Assembly (NCBI GenBank): GCA_041736255.1
Contig: JBGSTZ010000103.1
Location: forward strand, 1-34,718
Reading direction: 5' to 3'
Length of the DNA stretch: 34,718 nt
DNA from: AVCC01 sp041736255
GTDB taxonomy: Bacteria; Pseudomonadota; Gammaproteobacteria; Burkholderiales; Burkholderiaceae_D
A program made the position numbers and the translations under genes. Positions within the stretch are counted from its first letter, which is position 1. Every line of letters starts with the position of its first letter. The notes beneath the pieces are model-generated. The model made no database searches. It saw only the letters and a program-made list of their open reading frames with translations, and was not told where the DNA came from. Of this stretch, positions 7,164 through 14,720 are shown in pieces.

Positions 7164-8966
7164 ATGAGTTATGTTGCACCATTGAAGGATATGCTGTTTG
7201 CGATGAATGAACTCGCTGACTTAGCTGCCGTGAACGCTTTGCCAGGCTGCGAAGACGCAACGCCGGAAACCGTCGAGGCAGTGCTGGAAGAAAATGCCAA
7301 GTTTTGTGCCGAAGTCGTTGCTCCGCTGAACTGGGCGGGTGATCAGGCGCCGAGTCATTGGCACGATGGCCAAGTCACAACGACCAAGGGTTTCAAGGAA
7401 GCGTTCAAGGCCTACGGCGCAGCTGGCTGGCAAGGCGTGCAGCATCCGGCCGAATTCGGCGGCCAGGGTTTGCCTAAATTGGTCGCAACGCCGTGCATCG
7501 AAATGCTCAATTCTGCCAACCTGTCTTTTGCGCTGTGCCCTTTGCTGACCGATGGCGCGATCGAAGCGCTGATGACTGCCGGTACTGATGAACAGAAGAC
7601 GATTTACCTCGAAAATCTGATTTCCGGCAAATGGACTGGCACCATGAATTTGACAGAGCCGCAAGCCGGCTCCGATCTGGCTGCGGTTCGCACCCGTGCG
7701 GTGCCGCAGGGCGACGGCACTTACAAGGTATTCGGCACCAAGATATTCATTACCTACGGTGAACACGACATGGCCGAAAATATCGTCCATCTGGTACTGG
7801 CGCGCACGCCGGATGCACCGGAAGGCGTAAAAGGCATTTCACTGTTTGTGGTACCGAAATTCCTGGTTAATGCCGACGGTACGCTCGGTGCGCGCAACGA
7901 TGCGCATTGCGTCTCGATCGAGCACAAACTCGGCATCAAAGCCAGTCCGACCGCAGTATTGCAATTCGGCGACCATGGCGGCGCCATCGGCACTTTGGTT
8001 GGCGCAGAAAATCGCGGTCTGGAATACATGTTCATCATGATGAACGCAGCTCGCTTCGCAGTTGGCATGCAGGGCGTTGCTGTCGCCGAACGTGCTTATC
8101 AGAAAGCCGTCCAGTTTGCCAAAGAGCGCACGCAGTCGCGCGACCTCGCCGGCTCAAGCGGTCCGGTAGCGATCATCCATCATCCGGACGTGCGTCGTAT
8201 GTTGATGTCGATGCGAGCGCAGATTGAAGCATCGCGTGCGCTGGCTTACGTTGCCGCGGCCGCTTCCGACATCGCGCATCATCATGCCGATGACGCGACA
8301 CGCAAGACCAATCAGGCTTTTTACGAATATCTGGTGCCTATCATTAAGGGCTGGTCTACCGAGTTGTCACTGGATGTGACCTCCACCGGCGTGCAAGTGC
8401 ATGGCGGGATGGGCTTCATCGAAGAAACAGGTGCCGCGCAGTATTATCGCGATGCCAGAATCCTGACCATTTACGAAGGCACGACCGCAATTCAGGCTAA
8501 TGATCTGGTCGGCCGCAAGACAGTGCGCGATGGCGGCGCAACTGCCAACGCGATCATTGCGCAGGTGCGTGCGGCGGAAGCGGCGTTGGCGGCGCAATGT
8601 ACACAACATGCGTCAGCAGATCTGGCTGCCATCGGTAAGCAATTGGCAGCTGGCGCGACAGCGCTGGAGGAAGTCGTTACTTATGTGGCTGGCAACATGA
8701 AGTCTGACATCAAGGCGGTTTTTGCCGGTTCGGTGCCTTATCTAAAGCTGGCAGGTATCGTGCTAGGCGGCTGGCAAATGGCGCGTGCGGCATTGATTGC
8801 CGAGCAGAAGTTGCAAGCAGGCGAGGGCGATGCCAAGTTCTACCAAGCCAAGATCGGCACTGCACGTTTCTTCTCAGACCATATTCTGTCGCAGGCAGCA
8901 GGTTGCCGGACCGCGATTGTCGAAGGCAGTGCGGGTGTGCTGGCACTGACAGAAGACCAGTTCTGA
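7164..8966 (+). CDS. Acyl-CoA dehydrogenase, long (600-residue) FadE/DmdC-like type
   Basis: A 600-residue FAD-dependent acyl-CoA dehydrogenase that would form a trans-2-enoyl-CoA and pass electrons to EtfAB. Order: N-terminal helical domain (GAAGWQGVQHPAEFGGQGLP), middle beta domain with MNLTEPQAGSDLAAVRTRA and the KIFITYGEHD segment, C-terminal helical domain with MQGVAVAERAYQKAVQFAKER and VHGGMGFIEETGAAQYYRDA, then the catalytic glutamate Glu438 in the ILTIYEGTTAIQANDLVGRK motif. About 150 further residues form the extra C-terminal domain found in this subgroup, which includes methylthiopropanoyl-CoA dehydrogenases (DmdC) and broad-range fatty enzymes; the substrate cannot be told. The ATG at 7164 has GGAG at 7153-7156. 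Position after etfBA supports an electron-transfer partnership. Confidence 0.92.
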   Translation: MSYVAPLKDMLFAMNELADLAAVNALPGCEDATPETVEAVLEENAKFCAEVVAPLNWAGDQAPSHWHDGQVTTTKGFKEAFKAYGAAGWQGVQHPAEFGGQGLPKLVATPCIEMLNSANLSFALCPLLTDGAIEALMTAGTDEQKTIYLENLISGKWTGTMNLTEPQAGSDLAAVRTRAVPQGDGTYKVFGTKIFITYGEHDMAENIVHLVLARTPDAPEGVKGISLFVVPKFLVNADGTLGARNDAHCVSIEHKLGIKASPTAVLQFGDHGGAIGTLVGAENRGLEYMFIMMNAARFAVGMQGVAVAERAYQKAVQFAKERTQSRDLAGSSGPVAIIHHPDVRRMLMSMRAQIEASRALAYVAAAASDIAHHHADDATRKTNQAFYEYLVPIIKGWSTELSLDVTSTGVQVHGGMGFIEETGAAQYYRDARILTIYEGTTAIQANDLVGRKTVRDGGATANAIIAQVRAAEAALAAQCTQHASADLAAIGKQLAAGATALEEVVTYVAGNMKSDIKAVFAGSVPYLKLAGIVLGGWQMARAALIAEQKLQAGEGDAKFYQAKIGTARFFSDHILSQAAGCRTAIVEGSAGVLALTEDQF

Positions 8967-8991
8967 GGTAATTCGGGCTTATATGCAAGCA

Positions 8992-9017
8992 AGGGCCGCC
9001 ATCAGGCGGCCCTTTTT
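8992..9017 (+). terminator. Rho-independent terminator after the acyl-CoA dehydrogenase
   Basis: agggccgcc (8992-9000) pairs with ggcggccct (9005-9013) around an atca loop, followed by T residues to 9017. Confidence 0.85.
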
Positions 9018-9105
9018 CATGGTGCACAATTGTTTGTAATAATTGTTTGTAATAAAAGAGATTAAGGAAGCATTGGTATTACCTGCAAACGGAGGGCTCT
9101 CTGAG

Positions 9106-9522
9106 TCATCCGAAAGCACCGCCAGTAAGCAAGAGATCCGCGATGCGCGCCATTGCAGCAATCAGAGCGGTCGCCCCGGCACCGACAGTCAGCACCAGCA
9201 AAATTGCCAAAGGCCAGTCCGACATGGATTGTTGACCTGAATTGTGATTGAAACGTGTATCCCATATATCGTCAGGCGTGACGCCGATAGTCAACGATTC
9301 GATGCATCCAGCCAGCACAGACAAAACGAACAGACTAGCTGTAAACATCCAAGGTTGATCGGGTGCGATCAGAGTGATCAGCACAGAAACCGGAAGACTG
9401 ACAAAGTGTAGCCAAACCCATTTGTCTTGCCAGCCATGTAAATACACCCGATGCAGCCCCAGACCACCCAGAAACGTGGCTAAAAAAGTTGCAACAGTCT
9501 TGTTTTTGTGGCGAGAGTGCAT
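9106..9522 (-). CDS. TM2 domain-containing small membrane protein
   Basis: A 138-residue protein beginning MHSRHKNKTVATFLATFLGG. The first 45 residues match the TM2 pattern: NKTVATFLATFLGGLGLHRVY, a short turn (HGWQDKW) and a second hydrophobic helix. A further hydrophobic stretch lies around 45-75 and a last one near 105-130 (LAILLVLTVGAGATALIAAM), so about four membrane segments. TM2 proteins have no firmly known bacterial function. The gene stands alone between two forward units. No good ribosome site precedes the ATG at 9522. Gap 9523-9871 (349 bases) holds only the rpsP promoter as far as I can see. Confidence 0.7.
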   Translation of the reverse strand: MHSRHKNKTVATFLATFLGGLGLHRVYLHGWQDKWVWLHFVSLPVSVLITLIAPDQPWMFTASLFVLSVLAGCIESLTIGVTPDDIWDTRFNHNSGQQSMSDWPLAILLVLTVGAGATALIAAMARIADLLLTGGAFG

Positions 9523-9799
9523 AATTTTTCACAGAATTTAAATTAATATATATGGAGTATGCATTAAAAAACATTGTTTTGCTCATATATTTTAGCATGT
9601 ATTTATAATGCACCAGGGAGTATATTGAGCGGCAAGCGACTTTTATCATTGCCGAAATTGATTGCCCCGTAGTGATTCTGCTAATTGTGCAGCCGAGTTT
9701 AAATTGTAGTTAAATAGCGGGTAAATGAAAATCGTGATTATGCTGCGCAAAAAGTTTTGACCAGGCAGTAATTCCGCTCGTTAGGTATTATGTTTGTTG

Positions 9800-9829
9800 T
9801 TGCAGTTATCGTAGTAACCGAGCTATAAT
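9800..9829 (+). promoter_or_regulatory. Putative promoter of the rpsP-rimM-trmD-rplS operon
   Basis: A perfect TATAAT at 9824-9829 lies 42 bases before the rpsP ATG, with TTGCAG at 9800-9805 as a possible -35 (18-base spacer; three of six match). Confidence 0.5.
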
Positions 9830-9871
9830 TTACGGCTTTTTCCGCATTCGAACACTTTTTTGGAAATAAAT

Positions 9872-10123
9872 ATGGTCGTCATTCGTTTATCTCGTGGAGG
9901 CGCAAAAAAGCGTCCTTTTTTCAATATCGTAGCAACTGATTCACGCAATCGTCGCGACGGTCGTTTTATCGAACGTATCGGTTTTTATAACCCGATGGCT
10001 GCGGGTAGCGAAGAGTCAATTCGCATTGCGCAGGATCGCCTGACTTACTGGCAGGGTGTTGGCGCGCAATTGTCGCCTACAGTAGCTCGCCTGGTTCAGG
10101 CTGGCAAAAAAGTAGCTGCTTAA
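9872..10123 (+). CDS. rpsP: 30S ribosomal protein S16
   Basis: An 83-residue S16, an assembly and structural protein of the small subunit. The family N-terminus MVVIRLSRGGAKKRPFFNIV and the following DSRNRRDGRFIERIGFYNP are intact. The ATG at 9872 is chosen over an upstream in-frame TTG at 9860 because all S16 proteins begin at this point. First gene of the classical rpsP-rimM-trmD-rplS operon; the stop codon directly abuts the next reading frame. Confidence 0.97.
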   Translation: MVVIRLSRGGAKKRPFFNIVATDSRNRRDGRFIERIGFYNPMAAGSEESIRIAQDRLTYWQGVGAQLSPTVARLVQAGKKVAA

Positions 10124-10684
10124 TTGTCGCTTAGCTTGTCGCCGAAAATTGGTGCGGGGGTGAAAATCCCTGCTGATTTGGTGTTGGTGGGCTACATATC
10201 TGGTGCCTACGGAATACATGGCTGGGTTCGTATCAGGCCTTATTCTGCAGATGCAGATGCCATGTTAAATGCCAGAACTTGGTGGTTTGATAAGCCTGAT
10301 GTGCATTCTGTTGAGGTGATTCAGGCAAAGTTGCATGTCGATGATGTCGTTGCGCAATTGGTCGGAGTCTCCGGTCGTGACGCGGCGGAAGCTCTCAAGG
10401 GTACTGCCATACAGATTCCTCGAAGTCACTTTCCAGCTCTGGCTGATGGTGAATTTTACTGGGTGGATTTGATTGGCTTGGATGTCCATGATCTCGAAGG
10501 AGCGCCTCTTGGCGTCGTTCATGATTTGATGAGTACCGGTGCGCATCCGATTTTGCGTGTAACGGTAACTGATATCAAAACCGAAAGTACACGGGAGTTG
10601 CTGATTCCTTTTGTGGATCAGTTCGTCAAGACGGTTGATTTACAAGCGCGAAAAATTACGGTCGACTGGGGTCTGGATTATTAG
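10124..10684 (+). CDS. rimM: Ribosome maturation factor RimM
   Basis: Up to 186 residues. RimM binds S19 in the 30S head and helps 16S rRNA processing. Seen: the N-terminal beta-barrel with LVLVGYISGAYGIHGWVRI, and the PRC-barrel with GEFYWVDLIGLDVHDLEG and LIPFVDQFVKTVDLQARKI near the C-terminus. There is no ATG start: an in-frame TAA (10121-10123, the rpsP stop) bounds the frame, and TTG at 10124 is immediately next to it. TTG at 10136 or GTG at 10160 (174 residues) are alternatives. E. coli RimM has 182 residues, so all are possible. Translational coupling to rpsP is likely. Confidence 0.93.
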   Translation: MSLSLSPKIGAGVKIPADLVLVGYISGAYGIHGWVRIRPYSADADAMLNARTWWFDKPDVHSVEVIQAKLHVDDVVAQLVGVSGRDAAEALKGTAIQIPRSHFPALADGEFYWVDLIGLDVHDLEGAPLGVVHDLMSTGAHPILRVTVTDIKTESTRELLIPFVDQFVKTVDLQARKITVDWGLDY

Positions 10685-10740
10685 ATTTTTGTTTATCATA
10701 ATTTTGAATGAGCGAACATTGTTGGAGATAAGGTGGCGAG

Positions 10741-11487
10741 ATGCAATTTGATGTCGTTACACTCTTCCCTGAGATGTTTGTTGCGCTGACGCAGTCAGGT
10801 GTTACGCGACGTGCATTTGAACAGAATAAATGCGATCTGATGTTGTGGAATCCGCGTCAGTTCACCCATGATAATCATCGCACCGTGGACGACCGGCCAT
10901 ATGGCGGCGGACCGGGGATGGTGATGTTAGCCCAACCTCTGGATGCTGCCATTAGCGCAGCAAAGCAGCGCCAGAATGTATTGGGATTGCCTGTTCCGAA
11001 AGTAGTGTATTTGTCGCCTCAGGGCAAGACACTTAATCACCGTCTCGTAATGGAATTAACACAGCAGCCTGGACTTGTGCTGTTGTGTGGGCGTTATGAA
11101 GCGGTTGATCAGCGTCTGCTGGATGCCTGTGTCGATGACGAGATCAGCCTCGGCGATTTTGTTTTATCTGGCGGTGAATTGCCAGCGATGGCCTTGTTGG
11201 ATGCGATCATCCGACAATTGCCTGGTGTATTACACGATGAGTCATCTGCAATTGAAGATAGTTTTGTCAATGGTCTGCTTGATTGTCCGCACTACACAAG
11301 ACCAGAAAACTATCATGATGTGAGGGTGCCATCGGTGTTGATGGGCGGGAACCATGCAGATATTTCACAATGGCGACGTCAGCAGACGCTTGATGTAACG
11401 GCTAGGAAACGTCCTGATTTGCTAGTCAAAGCACGTGAGGATGGCTTACTAACTATCGCAGATGAAAAATTTTTAAGAAGTTTGTAG
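10741..11487 (+). CDS. trmD: tRNA (guanine37-N1)-methyltransferase
   Basis: A 248-residue SPOUT-class enzyme that methylates G37 next to the anticodon using S-adenosylmethionine, preventing frameshifts. Seen: MQFDVVTLFPEMF at the start, DDRPYGGGPGMVM near residue 55, the knot region with VYLSPQGKTLNHRLVMELT, LLCGRYEAVDQRLLD, and SLGDFVLSGGELPAMALLDA with the conserved LSGGE, plus the C-terminal domain ending QTLDVTARKRPDLL. GGAG at 10724-10727 is 13 bases before the ATG. Length matches the family. Third gene of the operon. Confidence 0.97.
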   Translation: MQFDVVTLFPEMFVALTQSGVTRRAFEQNKCDLMLWNPRQFTHDNHRTVDDRPYGGGPGMVMLAQPLDAAISAAKQRQNVLGLPVPKVVYLSPQGKTLNHRLVMELTQQPGLVLLCGRYEAVDQRLLDACVDDEISLGDFVLSGGELPAMALLDAIIRQLPGVLHDESSAIEDSFVNGLLDCPHYTRPENYHDVRVPSVLMGGNHADISQWRRQQTLDVTARKRPDLLVKAREDGLLTIADEKFLRSL

Positions 11488-11619
11488 CTAGTAGTGCCGG
11501 TAGTAAAGAGCGGCTAAACCATTTGGTTTGCCGCGTGATTAATCCCATCCTCTACTGGGCAATGTTTGCAATTCTTTCGCAAATCATGTGCGCCCGCAAG
11601 ATGGTATATGGAGTTAAAA

Positions 11620-12003
11620 ATGAATTTGATTCAACAACTTGAGCAAGAAGAAATTGCTCGCTTGGGTAAAAATATCCCTGTATTTGCACCTGGCGATACC
11701 GTCATCGTCAATGTGAACGTCGTAGAAGGAACGCGCAAGCGTGCACAGGCTTACGAAGGGGTAGTTATCTCGCGCCGCAACCGTGGCTTGAATTCCAACT
11801 TTATCGTTCGCAAGATGTCTTCCGGCGAAGGCGTCGAGCGTACATTCCAGTTGTATTCCCCATTGATCGCTTCAATTGAAGTAAAACGTCATGGTGATGT
11901 GCGCCGCGCCAAGCTGTATTATCTGCGTGAGCGTTCAGGTAAATCGGCGCGTATCAAAGAAAAGTTGCCAAACCGCCGTTCGGTGGCAAAAAAAACCGCA
12001 TAA
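11620..12003 (+). CDS. rplS: 50S ribosomal protein L19
   Basis: A 127-residue L19, located at the 30S-50S interface. It starts MNLIQQLEQEEIARLGKNIP, then PGDTVIVNVNVVEGTRKRAQ and YEGVVISRRNRGLNSNF, with the conserved GEGVERTFQLYSP and the basic VKRHGDVRRAKLYYLRER near the C-terminus. The ATG at 11620 is preceded by GGAG (11610-11613); an upstream in-frame start at 11566 would add 18 residues absent from the family. Last gene of the operon, followed by a terminator. Confidence 0.96.
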   Translation: MNLIQQLEQEEIARLGKNIPVFAPGDTVIVNVNVVEGTRKRAQAYEGVVISRRNRGLNSNFIVRKMSSGEGVERTFQLYSPLIASIEVKRHGDVRRAKLYYLRERSGKSARIKEKLPNRRSVAKKTA

Positions 12004-12024
12004 CGTCTGGTATGTGTTTTGTGT

Positions 12025-12056
12025 GAAAAAAGGGTGCCTAGTGGTGCCCTTTTTTA
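12025..12056 (+). terminator. Terminator of the rpsP-rplS operon
   Basis: agggtgcc (12031-12038) pairs with ggtgccct (12043-12050), using two G-U pairs, around a tagt loop; A-run before and T-run to 12055 after it. Confidence 0.8.
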
Positions 12057-12078
12057 TTTGTCGAAGCAGGGGTGACTT

Positions 12079-12750
12079 TTGTCCAAACTCATTTTTGATC
12101 CAAAAATAGTACCAGTGGCCTCGATTGCCGGCGAATTAGCCGTGCCAGCTGAGCATCTGGTGTCGCCGTGGCTACGGCAACGCTTTGCCAGTCCACCCGT
12201 GTGGCAGCCCGAAATTACGGACGAACATGGCCTCAGGTTGCAGCGATTGCCGCTGCGGCCGGCATCGGTACTGATTCCTTTGGTGGCTAGAGAAAGTGGG
12301 ATGACTTTGCTTCTGACACAGCGTACTGCACATTTGCATGATCATGCAGGGCAGGTTAGTTTCCCTGGGGGGCGTGCAGAAAAAATTGATGCGTCGGCCA
12401 TTGCGACCGCTTTACGGGAAGCAGAAGAGGAAGTGGGCATCCATCGTAGCCGTCTGGATGTATTAGGCACCTTGCCCGACTATTGCACCGTTACCGGTTA
12501 CCTTGTTACTCCTGTAGTTTCAATCGTCACACCTCCGTTCGATTTTCAGGCAGATCCTTTTGAAGTCGCCGAAATTTTCGAAGTTCCGCTCTCATTCCTG
12601 ATGGATGGTGCGCATCATCAGCGTCGCACAGCCGAATTCCCAGCGGGTCTTGGGCGTCGCACGTTCTACGCCATGCCCTATGAACGTTTTTTCATCTGGG
12701 GTGCAACTGCAGGCATGTTGCGTAACCTGTTTCATTTTCTGAGAGCTTAA
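12079..12750 (+). CDS. Nudix hydrolase, probable CoA pyrophosphatase (NudL-type)
   Basis: A 223-residue Nudix protein of the coenzyme A pyrophosphatase group, which cleaves CoA to 3',5'-ADP and 4'-phosphopantetheine. Seen: the group-specific LLLTQRTAHLHDHAGQVSFPGG at residues 77-98 and the Nudix box GGRAEKID...ALREAEEEVGI at 97-121. The spacing between GG and REAEEEVG is 14 residues, as in CoA-type enzymes, and not the canonical Nudix spacing. The start is a TTG at 12079 with AGGGG at 12067-12071; no ATG is available upstream of the conserved part. It follows the L19 terminator, so it needs its own promoter, which I could not identify. Confidence 0.85.
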   Translation: MSKLIFDPKIVPVASIAGELAVPAEHLVSPWLRQRFASPPVWQPEITDEHGLRLQRLPLRPASVLIPLVARESGMTLLLTQRTAHLHDHAGQVSFPGGRAEKIDASAIATALREAEEEVGIHRSRLDVLGTLPDYCTVTGYLVTPVVSIVTPPFDFQADPFEVAEIFEVPLSFLMDGAHHQRRTAEFPAGLGRRTFYAMPYERFFIWGATAGMLRNLFHFLRA

Positions 12751-12931
12751 TTTATTAGTATGTTTCTTTGCAGAAATTATGGCGCTGGCATAGCTTGTTG
12801 CAAATTCCGATTATTAAATTACATATTTCTATAACATGACCATCACTCTTTCTTTCGGATTGTATAAAGCTGTTTGATTCTATTGATGCGCTAGGTTAAG
12901 GTAGAGCTTCACCGATTTTTAAGATGTTCCA

Positions 12932-13888
12932 ATGACCTTTCTCTCCATACTTTGCGCTTTGTTGATTGAGCAACTCAAGCCGTTACGCGCGGACAATCCG
13001 ATTTATACCGAAATCAAAGCTCTTTCAGTGCGTATGGAAGGCTGGTTTAACGCCGGTCAGGCACATCATGGACAACGCGGTTGGATTTTCATGATGCTGG
13101 CACTGATGTTGCCGACTATTTTGATTTATTGGCTAAGCATCAAAATCAGCCCGATTGCTGCCTTTGCCTGGAATGTCTGTATTGTGTATCTGACTCTCGG
13201 TTTCAGACATTACAGCCATTTTTTCACCTCGATACAATTGGCATTGAATGCTGGCGATGATGTGACTGCGCGCAACTTACTGGCGGAGTGGACGCGGCAG
13301 GATACAGCAGGCATGGAAGTGGCGGAAATATCGAGGGTAGCAGTCGAAAAAGCCCTGATTTCTACACATCGGAATGTGTTTGGTGTTTTTTTCTGGTTTC
13401 TGATGCCGCTGGGCCCTGCATGCGCAGTCATGTATCGTGTTGCTGAATATCTGGCACGCGCTTGGAATGATCCCGACCGTGTTGGTAGTAAAACGTTTGG
13501 CCAGTTTGCTACGCGAGCGTTTTATATCATCGACTGGATTCCTGTACGGCTAACTGCCGTGGCATTTGCGATTGTGGGCAACTTTGAAGATGCCATCTAT
13601 GCTTGGCGCAATTTTGCAGGCAACTGGAGGGATGAAGCTATCGGCATCATTCTTTCTTCTGGTGGAGGGGCGATGGGTTTTCGGCTTGGTACACCGTTTG
13701 AATATGCGATTGACATATTGCCTGCTGATGCCGCCATAGTGGACTCGATTGGAGTCGAAACTGATAGTACTCCGGGAGATGAACCATCGATCCGCGCTCT
13801 ACAGAGTACGGTAGGTCTGGTGTGGCGAGCGCTCTTGCTTTGGATGTTATTGCTCTTGTTGTTGTCGATTGCAGTCTGGCTGGGTTAA
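12932..13888 (+). CDS. CobD/CbiB family membrane protein
   Basis: A 318-residue membrane protein of the CobD/CbiB (adenosylcobinamide-phosphate synthase) superfamily. Hydrophobic segments are visible near residues 50-70, 75-95, 145-165, 205-225 and the very C-terminus (LLLWMLLLLLLSIAVWLG). Conserved features: an ARNLLAEWTRQDT loop, EISRVAVEKALISTHRNVFG, a DWIPVRLTAVAFAIVGNFEDA stretch and SSGGGAMGFRLG. No cobalamin genes are nearby, and the Burkholderiales members next to Nudix CoA pyrophosphatases are probably not a working cobinamide synthase; AmpE-like signalling roles are another possibility. Function therefore stays open. The preceding gap is 181 bases with no assigned element. Confidence 0.75.
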   Translation: MTFLSILCALLIEQLKPLRADNPIYTEIKALSVRMEGWFNAGQAHHGQRGWIFMMLALMLPTILIYWLSIKISPIAAFAWNVCIVYLTLGFRHYSHFFTSIQLALNAGDDVTARNLLAEWTRQDTAGMEVAEISRVAVEKALISTHRNVFGVFFWFLMPLGPACAVMYRVAEYLARAWNDPDRVGSKTFGQFATRAFYIIDWIPVRLTAVAFAIVGNFEDAIYAWRNFAGNWRDEAIGIILSSGGGAMGFRLGTPFEYAIDILPADAAIVDSIGVETDSTPGDEPSIRALQSTVGLVWRALLLWMLLLLLLSIAVWLG

Positions 13889-13940
13889 TTGTTGGTTGCA
13901 TATGTTGACTTGGTTTTTCGTGTGTAAGTCTTCTATAAGA

Positions 13941-13946
13941 TATAAT
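13941..13946 (+). promoter_or_regulatory. Possible -10 box for the DUF3579 gene
   Basis: Perfect TATAAT 83 bases upstream of the ATG at 14029, without a convincing -35 hexamer. Confidence 0.3.
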
Positions 13947-14028
13947 ACCTAAGAATTAGAAAGACTTGTTACTACACAATAGTGGCACGAAAACTTTGAT
14001 AGCAAATTCTATAGAAATTAGCTGCAAA

Positions 14029-14361
14029 ATGACGCATAAAGATACAGACCCGATTGTTAAAGAGTTTTTCATACTGGGAATTAACAGTAATGGAAAACAG
14101 TTTCGCCCAAGCGATTGGTCGGAACGCCTGTGCGGGGCAATGTCCTGCTTTCGGCAGGGCGGTGGCAGAAACGCCCATCTACAGTATTCGCACTACGTGC
14201 GTCCGATTTTACTTAACGGCATTCGTTCAGTGGTCGTGAATGAGGAATTGCGTGTGATTGAGCCAATGGCATATCATTTTGTTGTCGATTTTGCGAAGGA
14301 CAATGATTTGCAGGTGGTCGATGCTTGTTTGCTTCCTGAGCCTGATAAGAAAAATATCTAA
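14029..14361 (+). CDS. DUF3579 domain-containing protein
   Basis: A 110-residue soluble protein typical of betaproteobacteria. The family core is clear: IVKEFFILGINSNGKQFRPS, DWSERLCGAMSCFRQGG (residues 28-45), LQYSHYVRPILLNGIRSVVV, and the C-terminal MAYHFVVDFAKDNDLQVVDA and CLLPEP. The molecular role is not known to me. An in-frame ATG at 13966 would add 21 residues that do not look like the family, so 14029 is preferred. Convergent with rne; the gap 14362-14720 contains the shared terminator at 14641-14670 and nothing else I can name. Confidence 0.8.
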   Translation: MTHKDTDPIVKEFFILGINSNGKQFRPSDWSERLCGAMSCFRQGGGRNAHLQYSHYVRPILLNGIRSVVVNEELRVIEPMAYHFVVDFAKDNDLQVVDACLLPEPDKKNI

Positions 14362-14640
14362 AATTTCCTTCCTGACTGCAATCGCAGCTTTTTTCTTGCC
14401 GACGTTGTTAATAATAAGTATTTCTGAATACGTTGCTAATAAGGCGCGATGCGCCCAGACATGATCAGGCTTGGAAAATTAATTAATAATATTGCAATTA
14501 ATTGGGCACTGATGTTGGTGCTGGAGCGGCTATAAGGAAACTGTTTTCCTGAGGATCTGTAAATATTCAAGTGATGTGTTTCAGTTTTTTCAGTACTGTG
14601 CGTGCCACATCCTCCTAAAAAGTTAATGCAGTGCATGATG

Positions 14641-14670
14641 TAAAAAAGAGAGCCTTGGCTCTCTTTTTTA
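14641..14670. terminator. Bidirectional terminator between the DUF3579 gene and rne
   Basis: taaaaaagagagcc (14641-14654) pairs perfectly with ggctctctttttta (14657-14670) around a two-base centre. A-run and T-run flank the GC stem on both strands, so it can stop transcription from either side; it lies 51 bases past the rne stop. Confidence 0.85.
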
Positions 14671-14720
14671 CATCTAAAATTTGATTATCTCATTCATTGA
14701 AATGAAAACCGTCATTTAGA

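Noticed and set aside
14376..14393. ctgc/gcag hairpin with T-run after the DUF3579 gene
   Set aside because: The stem is only four pairs; the strong terminator at 14641-14670 explains termination better.
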